In this document: positions 59,220 to 64,000 of the stretch, piece by piece
How positions within the stretch are numbered: position 1 is the stretch's first letter
Layout: each line of letters starts with the position of its first letter
Source of the DNA: Comamonas sp. KCTC 72670
Lineage (GTDB): Bacteria > Myxococcota > Myxococcia > Myxococcales > Myxococcaceae
DNA length: 64,000 nucleotides
Assembly (NCBI GenBank): GCA_014656495.1
Contig: BNCN01000005.1
Coordinates: 372,001 to 436,000, forward strand
Direction: 5' to 3'
Notes under the pieces: generated by a model
The model's input: the letters and a program-made list of their open reading frames with translations, nothing else
Told to the model about the DNA's origin: nothing
The model's database searches: none
Made by a program: the position numbers and the translations under genes

Positions 59220-59930
59220 TTGAAGCCCTACTTCTCGACTCGCACCGTCACCCTGTTCCACGCGGACTGCCGCGACCAGCTCGTGGACCTACCGTCCGCG
59301 TCCGTGGACCTGCTCCTCACCGACCCGCCCTACGGGATGGCCTACGAAGGGAAGGGGAAGAACGCCGCCGCCATCCGCGCCGATGGCTCCCGCCAGGGCA
59401 TGCGGGTGCTTCGCCAGGCCCTGTCCGCCGCGAGCGCGTCGCTGGCGCCTGACGCCCACGCCTACGTCTTCTGCCACTGGGAGTCGTGGCCCGACTTCTA
59501 CGATGCGGTGAGCGCCCACCTGCGCATCAAGGGGGCATTGGTGTGGTGGAAGAACCGCGGGGGCATGGGCGACTGCGCGGCTTCCTACGCCCCGGACTAC
59601 GAGGTGGTGCTCCACGCGGCCGGCCCGAAGCGCCGGCCGCTGGTGGGCAAGCGCATGGGGGCCGTGCTCGCGGGGTACTCGCCGGTGCCGCCCCAGCAGC
59701 GGACGCACCCCACCGAAAAGCCCGTTGCGCTCCAGCGCCTGTTGATTGAGCGCTCGTGCCCGGAGGGAGGCCTGGTGCTGGACCCGTTCGCCGGCACCGG
59801 CGCCACCCTCGTCGCTGCGCAGCAGCTCGGCCGGCGGGCGGTGGGCGTGGAGCTCGAGGAGCGGTACTGCGAGGCTGCGGCGCGCCGGCTGGAGCAGGCC
59901 CTGCGCGAAGGGCAGGGCGAGGCCGCCTGA
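59220..59930 (+). CDS. Solitary phage DNA methyltransferase, beta class
   Basis: 236 residues. The TTG at 59220 follows GGAAAGGA with ideal spacing; the frame is open far upstream, but that part looks non-coding. Catalytic motif IV is LLLTDPPYGMAYEG (near 33), and the SAM-binding motif GLVLDPFAGTGATLVAAQQL lies near the end, so the motif order is that of beta-class amino-methyltransferases (N6-adenine or N4-cytosine). HPTEKPVALQRLLIE precedes motif I as usual. Temperate myxophage Mx8 also carries a nonessential methylase gene (mox); direct orthology is unproven. Confidence 0.85.
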   Translation: MKPYFSTRTVTLFHADCRDQLVDLPSASVDLLLTDPPYGMAYEGKGKNAAAIRADGSRQGMRVLRQALSAASASLAPDAHAYVFCHWESWPDFYDAVSAHLRIKGALVWWKNRGGMGDCAASYAPDYEVVLHAAGPKRRPLVGKRMGAVLAGYSPVPPQQRTHPTEKPVALQRLLIERSCPEGGLVLDPFAGTGATLVAAQQLGRRAVGVELEERYCEAAARRLEQALREGQGEAA

Positions 59931-59947
59931 TACATGCGGCAGGGCGG

Positions 59948-60181
59948 CTACTTCCGGCCGCCCTGCCGTGACAGCGTCCCCATCATGTGGCGGATGAGGC
60001 GGCGCAGCTCGAGCGCATCCATCGCGTCCAGGTCCATCGGCTCCCACCAGGGCGAGTAGTCGCCGTGCGCGTCCCAGACCTCGATGCGCCGGTGCGGGTC
60101 GCCCTTCACGATGCGCAGGTGCTCGGCCTCCCAGAGCACCTGCGCGGGCGGGTCCTGCTGCGGAGGCTGCTCAGTGCTCAC
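59948..60181 (-). CDS. Small hypothetical phage protein
   Basis: 77 residues. The GTG at 60181 (MSTEQPPQQDPPAQVLWEAE) has GAGG five bases upstream; a TTG at 60199 is an alternative. The sequence HLRIVKGDPHRRIEVWDAHG, DALELRRLIRHMMG is mixed alpha/beta and soluble. It converges on the methyltransferase gene. Function unknown. Confidence 0.55.
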   Translation of the reverse strand: MSTEQPPQQDPPAQVLWEAEHLRIVKGDPHRRIEVWDAHGDYSPWWEPMDLDAMDALELRRLIRHMMGTLSRQGGRK

Positions 60182-60284
60182 GGGGCCTCGCGGTGGCAAA
60201 AGGCCCCCGGGCGGAATGCCCGGGGGGGGTGGTGGTTGGGCAGGCGAGAAAGCCGCGCCGAAGGCCCGCCGCCACCACGACAGG

Positions 60285-60470
60285 TCAACGGTGGCGCGGG
60301 TGGTGCCCGCCTTCGTCCGGAGCGGAGAGAGGGCCCAGCCCGCCGCGGTGCACCTGGTGCCGGTGGTGCAGGTCGAGCGAGGCCTGCTGCCTGGCGCGGG
60401 CGTAGTCGTCGCGCACGCGCTTGGCGCGGAGCTGCTCGGCGGTCTGGGCTGGGGGGATGTCTCGACGCAC
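60285..60470 (-). CDS. Small basic phage protein
   Basis: 61 residues from a GTG with a strong GGAGG. The sequence MRRDIPPAQTAEQLRAKRVR, DDYARARQQASLDLHHRH is charged, His- and Arg-rich, and may bind nucleic acid. A CCCCTTCT element lies 18 bases before the start. It is too short to classify. Confidence 0.5.
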   Translation of the reverse strand: MRRDIPPAQTAEQLRAKRVRDDYARARQQASLDLHHRHQVHRGGLGPLSAPDEGGHHPRHR

Positions 60471-60488
60471 GGTGCCTCCGTGCGTCTG

Positions 60489-60496
60489 AGAAGGGG
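60489..60496 (-). promoter_or_regulatory. Late-gene octamer CCCCTTCT before gene at 60470
   Basis: Context CTCCGCCCCTTCTCAGACG, with CTCCG able to pair with CGGAG just before the GTG. The spacing is longer (18 bases) than at structural genes. Confidence 0.65.
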
Positions 60497-60621
60497 CGGA
60501 GACCCCTGCTCTTCGTGAGGACGGCGCCACGTGTGACGGCCTGAGGCAGTGCGTCGACAGCCTGGCCGTGGGCAAGCCCTTCCCTGAGTGATGAGGGACC
60601 GTCTATATCGGACGCCCCGGC

Positions 60622-61128
60622 GTGTACGACGCGCTGGCGCTCCAAGGGGCTGGCGTGGACACGTTTCTCAAAGACCTCTCCTCTCTGCACTGGTGGTTGG
60701 GCGTCGTCGTTGTGGGCGTCGCGATCAATCTGGCGAGCCCTCCTATCGGCGCCCTGCTTTCGAAAAGTTCTCTTGGAGTGCTCGCCTACTGGCGGCAGCG
60801 GTCGGCGGCACAATCTGCCGCCGAGCAGTCGCGGATAGCGGAGCTACGGGCCAGTGAATACAACCGGGTGATGGCTGCGGTGACCGTCGTGCAGTACCAC
60901 GTTCGCGCTGCATCGGCCTTGGTCGTCGCCGTGTTGTTGTTTGCGGTCCGGCTCCCCCCGGCAGATGACATCGTGAGCGACAGCGCATGGCCACACGATT
61001 CCTTCCTACGCCTGGCGACCAAACCCGCAGCCATCCTGCTCATCATGAAGGCGCTGCGGCAACTCGTGCGTGCTGATGAGATTGAACGGTCGATTCAAAT
61101 GGCAACTGAGCCATCGAGCGCGGAGTAG
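60622..61128 (+). CDS. Membrane protein of unknown function
   Basis: 168 residues from a GTG start. Three hydrophobic segments are visible: SLHWWLGVVVVGVAINLASP (near 22), ASALVVAVLLFAVRLPP (near 95) and ATKPAAILLIMKAL (near 132). The region between is charged and helical (QSAAEQSRIAELRASEYNRV). It may be an inner membrane protein expressed from the prophage. It overlaps the convergent gene at 61043 by 86 bases. Confidence 0.55.
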   Translation: MYDALALQGAGVDTFLKDLSSLHWWLGVVVVGVAINLASPPIGALLSKSSLGVLAYWRQRSAAQSAAEQSRIAELRASEYNRVMAAVTVVQYHVRAASALVVAVLLFAVRLPPADDIVSDSAWPHDSFLRLATKPAAILLIMKALRQLVRADEIERSIQMATEPSSAE

Positions 61129-61360
61129 ATACAGGCCGATGGCCGAGCCCCTTCGCTCCTCGCCGAGCAGGTAGCGCGACTGGGCGCTGGTTTCGGATGA
61201 CGTGTTCGGCGAGCGCCGCCGCTGCGTGGTGTTCAGCTAGCGCTCGCGCGTATCTCGTCCGTGCTGCCGGACTCTCGTCCAGTCCGGCCACCGCCGCCTG
61301 CAGCTCACGCTCCGCTGCCCCCAGGCGCTGCGCGAGCGCCACCCTCTGCATTCTGGTCAT
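61043..61360 (-). CDS. Hypothetical protein
   Basis: 105 residues. The first 60 (MTRMQRVALAQRLGAAEREL, ARALAEHHAAAALAEHVIRN) are helical and look coding. The last 40 overlap the convergent membrane protein gene and are less convincing, so the true end may differ. It follows the frameshifted gene at 61409-61986. Function unknown. Confidence 0.45.
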   Translation of the reverse strand: MTRMQRVALAQRLGAAERELQAAVAGLDESPAARTRYARALAEHHAAAALAEHVIRNQRPVALPARRGAKGLGHRPVSTPRSMAQLPFESTVQSHQHARVAAAPS

Positions 61361-61408
61361 GCCCGGGGGTAGAGCACATGGCGTACCAGCGGCTGCGAAG
61401 AGCGCATC

Positions 61409-61986
61409 TCATCTCCAATCCGCGTCGCCGGACTCGCTCTCTCTCCAGCACGACATCGCCGCCCTGAGTTCGTTCGCCGTCGCCTCGTCCAATGCCGCAA
61501 GGACGTCTGAGACGTTGGGGGGCACGAACGAGGTCCCACGTGGCGTCAGGACCGGCAGCGACGTGCATCCACACGGCCGGCGACCGCGAGGAGAGACGGA
61601 ACATGCCGATGAGGGCTTCTGCGGGGAGGAGCACGGGGCTCTTCGTTGTGTTCGGCGCCGCGGGAGTCACCCAGAGTGCTGTCGTGGCCCGGGAGGGATG
61701 CGGAGGTGCCACCGTCGTCAGCGTGATTCGGCCGACCGTCTCGTGTGACACCCTCGCGGCATTCCCCACTTCAGCCTCTTGTCTCATGGAGTCACCCATC
61801 TCCACGCGGAGTATCCGGTCGCATAGATCCACTTCGAGTGCACCAGGCCGGGGCCGAGTGCGCGTCGCGTTTGGCCAGTGCCTCGTTAACCAGGAGGGCC
61901 ACGCGCTGCACTCGGGCGAGTGGGGCGCCATCAGCGGCCAGTGCCTCCTCGATGGGGGACACCGGGGCGGCGGTGACGTGTTTCAA
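61409..61986 (-). pseudogene. Hypothetical protein gene with two +1 frameshifts
   Basis: A coherent protein of about 191 residues is split over three frames: MKHVTAAPVSPIEEALAADG and ALLVNEALAKRDAHS in the first, PGALEVDLCDRILRVEMGDS and EALIGMFRLSSRSPAVWMHV in the second, NVSDVLAALDEATANELRAA and DADWR in the third. Removing one C from CCCC (61850-61853) and one from CCCCCC (61517-61522) joins them. Thus both lesions are single-base gains in C-runs. Recent decay or sequencing error are possible. The family is not recognised. Confidence 0.55.
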
Positions 61987-62004
61987 TCTCCGTTTGCCGA
62001 GATG

Positions 62005-62535
62005 CTAGACATCGGTAGTGGAGTCAGTGGGGGGGGAGTCAGTGAGTGGCATCATTGGGGGCAGAGTCAGTGGTGGGGGAGTCAATGGGGGTAGCGTCAG
62101 TGGTGGGGGAGTCAATGGGGGTGGGGTAAGGGCAGGGAGCGGTGTAGCACCCCGATTCTTGAGCGCCTTCTCAATTCGGTTCTTGCAGAGTTGGACGGAT
62201 TCCCTCCCATGGTCTCTCGTGGTCATCACGAAAAACGTGACTGCCAAGCTTGCCGACGCGAATGTGACAGCCATAAGGGCAGTCAAACACACGACGTTGG
62301 AGGACGATGCCTTAGACCAATCGGGGATTGCAGTGTCTAAGCTAATGAGTCCAAATAACGCCGAGATGAACGTTCCAATCGCGATGTCACGAGCAGACGC
62401 AAGGCGGCTTGAACCATTGCCTTCAAGCAAGAGGAGAAAGTCTTGATGGGTGATTGCACATGCGTTTGTTCTCTCTGGCTCAGGTGGAAGCACAGAGACA
62501 CCGGCGAATCTGGGGTCGACGGTAATGTTGCTCAC
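62005..62535 (-). CDS. Two-helix membrane protein with proline-rich tail
   Basis: 176 residues from a GTG that overlaps the stop of the zinc-ribbon gene (GTGA). Two hydrophobic helices (IAIGTFISALFGLISLD near 56; ALMAVTFASASLAVTFFVM near 88) are followed by a basic segment (KNRIEKALKNRG) and a tail of Pro-Pro-Leu-Thr repeats encoded by tandem DNA repeats. The layout, two membrane helices plus a cytosolic part, recalls membrane effectors of defence systems, such as SLATT proteins. AT-rich composition suggests later acquisition. Confidence 0.65.
   Translation of the reverse strand: MSNITVDPRFAGVSVLPPEPERTNACAITHQDFLLLLEGNGSSRLASARDIAIGTFISALFGLISLDTAIPDWSKASSSNVVCLTALMAVTFASASLAVTFFVMTTRDHGRESVQLCKNRIEKALKNRGATPLPALTPPPLTPPPLTLPPLTPPPLTLPPMMPLTDSPPTDSTTDV
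62040..62128 (-). repeat. Tandem repeats encoding PPLT units
   Basis: Units such as AGTGGTGGGGGAGTCAATGG alternate with GGGGTAGCGTC on the plus strand. They encode the repeated PPPLT/LPPLT tail of the membrane protein. Confidence 0.8.
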
Positions 62536-62804
62536 GGCTCGACCCCCAATGTTATCGCGCTGTGCTGTGATAGGAACCCGCACTTTTTGCAAATGAGCGT
62601 TAGGGCCAAGAGGCCACGAGGTCCGTGAGACGATAGAGGAACAGCGGGGTAGATGGGTATGTGGCTCACATATGCCGACCAGTCCGACGTACGGCACATC
62701 GGGCATTCGGGAGTCGGCAAAATTCGCTTAAATGCTGCGATTGCTCGGTTGGTCAGTTCGGTCTCAGCAGGAGCCAATGAAGGAGCATCACTGTCAGTCG
62801 TCAT
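62532..62804 (-). CDS. Zinc-ribbon protein paired with membrane protein
   Basis: 90 residues. TPECPMCRTSDWSAYVSHI and LICKKCGFLSQHSAITLG give two CxxC pairs at the ends of a small beta domain. This spacing recalls a widespread zinc-ribbon family (CPxC...W, then CxxCG) in bacteria. It forms an operon with the downstream two-helix membrane protein through a GTGA overlap and may act as its regulator or sensor. Confidence 0.65.
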   Translation of the reverse strand: MTTDSDAPSLAPAETELTNRAIAAFKRILPTPECPMCRTSDWSAYVSHIPIYPAVPLSSHGPRGLLALTLICKKCGFLSQHSAITLGVEP

Positions 62805-62830
62805 CGTAGAGCGGAGGATAGAGCAATCCT

Positions 62831-63343
62831 GTGTTCCAGGCTAACCCTGCGAACTACTCGCTGGTAGGAGCTATAGCGGACGTGGTCCATTTCAGGAGCG
62901 CACCACGTCACCTCGTCGAGAAGGTGGCATGGCCGTCTGCTCGCGCCACCTGCTGCGCCGTGGCAGTCTCCGGGCCCGTGACACGCGAGGAGCTGCAGCG
63001 GCATCTGGAGAGACTTGGCCGTGAGTCGTCGGAGCGCGGGGCGGACTTCAAGGGCGTCACCGACCTGTTTCGCCTCTACTGGCTGGCGCTCCATCACCAC
63101 CTGGTGGTGGAGGGGCCGGACCACGCGCTGGACCTCCGAATCAACGCGAGCTGGGTGGAGGAGTGGCTGAAAATGATGCGCCTTCCACCGCATGAGCACA
63201 CGTTGCCGGTGCGCACCTGGGCGGAGGGCTGCGGGAAGTGCGACCCCGTTGACGCTCGCATCCACACGACGGTGGCCGTGCCTGGGCTCACGCGGCGCGA
63301 GTGCGCCACCTGCCGAGGGGACTGGCTGGTTCTGGAGGGGTAG
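62831..63343 (+). CDS. Hypothetical protein with C-terminal zinc ribbon
   Basis: 170 residues from a GTG at 62831; a GTG at 62924 with GAGAAG before it is an alternative because the first 30 residues look weak. The middle (TREELQRHLERLGRESSERG, VTDLFRLYWLALHHHLVVEG) is helical. The end has CGKCDPVDARIHTTVAVPGL and RRECATCRGDW, a four-cysteine zinc ribbon. It is divergent from the zinc-ribbon/membrane operon. The function is unknown. Confidence 0.5.
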   Translation: MFQANPANYSLVGAIADVVHFRSAPRHLVEKVAWPSARATCCAVAVSGPVTREELQRHLERLGRESSERGADFKGVTDLFRLYWLALHHHLVVEGPDHALDLRINASWVEEWLKMMRLPPHEHTLPVRTWAEGCGKCDPVDARIHTTVAVPGLTRRECATCRGDWLVLEG

Positions 63344-63458
63344 GGCTTTCCTCTACAAACGGAGGAATCCCCGCCAGAATGGCGAGCGCGATAGCTGGTC
63401 ACTATTCATTTGGGCTCCCCTGTGGCAACTGCGCCCTGGGCAACCAAAGGATGACCCG

Positions 63459-63755
63459 ATGACCGACGTTTCAGCCTATCGCATTGTGATGAGCGAAGAG
63501 GTGCAGAAGCACATGGAGTCCCTTCCGTCTGCCACCCGCGAATACATTGAGGTGCAGTTGCGGAATACTGCCGACGAGGCTGGGCGCCATCACGACGCGA
63601 ACGTAGCGAGGTGGCGTACTCCGACTTCCGGCATCGTGTCGGATGGCGGGTCGATCCGCATGGGGGCCCAGCGCTACCCGTATGACAATTGGTACGACAG
63701 GCGGGAAGTTTCGCTGGGCATGCCGTACACCGCTGAAGGGTATCTGGCGACCTAG
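63459..63755 (+). CDS. Hypothetical small protein, possibly RelE/ParE-like
   Basis: 98 residues. AAAGG lies just upstream of the ATG. The start, YRIVMSEEVQKHMESLPSAT then REYIEVQL, resembles the first strand and two helices of RelE/ParE toxins. The rest (SIRMGAQRYPYDNWYDRREV) does not clearly match. No antitoxin gene is adjacent in the window. The toxin assignment is tentative. Confidence 0.45.
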   Translation: MTDVSAYRIVMSEEVQKHMESLPSATREYIEVQLRNTADEAGRHHDANVARWRTPTSGIVSDGGSIRMGAQRYPYDNWYDRREVSLGMPYTAEGYLAT

Positions 63756-64000
63756 CGCCTTACCGACGCCAATCCAGGAAACAACGGGCCCACGCCCACC
63801 TCGGGCGTGCGCTCCAGTCGCTCCATGGCCACGGTCAGCAGCCCCACCGTTTCCAGCCGGGTCAGCCCGCCCACGTCCTCCCAGCCCCGGAGCCCGAGGC
63901 CTCCTGCGGAGCGCGGCCCCTCACAGTGGGAGACTGCCTTTCTCGCCTCCACCCAGTTCACCATCACGCGCGTTGGCACCTCGGACTCGCGGCCGACGAA
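63752..64000 (-). CDS. Hypothetical protein, C-terminal part (cut by window edge)
   Basis: The frame is open to the window edge. It reads EVPTRVMVNWVEARKAVSHC, DVGGLTRLETVGLLTVAMER and ends VGPLFPGLASVRR. It is soluble, helical and rich in Val, Leu and Gly. Four bases overlap with the stop of the previous plus-strand gene. No family is recognised, and whether it belongs to the phage or the host is unknown. Confidence 0.5.
   Translation of the reverse strand, partial: FVGRESEVPTRVMVNWVEARKAVSHCEGPRSAGGLGLRGWEDVGGLTRLETVGLLTVAMERLERTPEVGVGPLFPGLASVRR

Noticed and set aside
62040-62128. Short repeats resembling a CRISPR array
   Set aside because: Units are unequal and contiguous without unique spacers, and they encode the PPLT tail of a gene on the minus strand.
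63459-63755. Complete toxin-antitoxin pair
   Set aside because: Only a weak RelE-like N-terminus is seen and no antitoxin gene is adjacent within the window.

Overview
The window looks like a myxobacterial chromosome (Myxococcus/Corallococcus type). Base composition is GC-rich, chemosensory and signalling genes are abundant, very large secreted lipoproteins are present, and a carotenoid desaturase gene stands alone. No rRNA, tRNA, insertion sequence or CRISPR array is visible. A large temperate-phage genome starts near 24.8 kb and occupies most of the rest.

Host part (1-24.7 kb): a minus-strand chemosensory operon (CheW, CheR-TPR, CheW and the start of a CHASE3 receptor, overlapping by 1-4 bases); a CHASE-domain histidine kinase; a CrtI-type phytoene desaturase with a small unknown gene behind it; a methyl-accepting chemotaxis protein; a CsbD-like stress protein; two tandem paralogous lipoproteins of about 1,330 residues, each with its own terminator and similar leader; a double-domain universal stress protein; an ABC exporter; and an ankyrin-repeat protein.

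Prophage part (about 24.8 kb to at least 61 kb, perhaps beyond the window). A plus-strand early operon (25.0-34.2 kb), made almost wholly of genes overlapping by 1-8 bases, carries small zinc-binding proteins, a cytosine-C5 methyltransferase and a D12-class adenine methyltransferase (both with internal tandem repeats), an ASCH-like protein, a replication-type protein whose gene contains iteron-like repeats, RusA, and two tandem sigma-factor-like proteins. A minus-strand late operon (53.7 to 35.7 kb) carries two frameshifted genes, small and large terminase, portal, prohead protease with an acidic repeat tail, HK97-type capsid, connectors, tail tube, a tail chaperone with a -1 frameshift site, tape measure and tail-tip proteins. 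This order indicates a long, non-contractile (siphovirus-like) tail. Lysis genes lie at 55.1-57.1 kb, an XRE-ImmA protein with partner at 57.2-58.9 kb, and a solitary methyltransferase at 59.2 kb. Exported or atypical cargo genes sit between modules (34.3, 35.2, 49.5 and 54.6 kb).

Most notable: (1) an octamer CCCCTTCT placed 6-8 bases before the start codon of seven late phage genes, and further upstream of two more; (2) a lipoprotein gene that converges on the tail gene and encodes a paralogue of a tail-protein domain; (3) several +1-type indels in phage genes, including an 11-C tract beside a translation start. No integrase was found, so the right boundary is not established.
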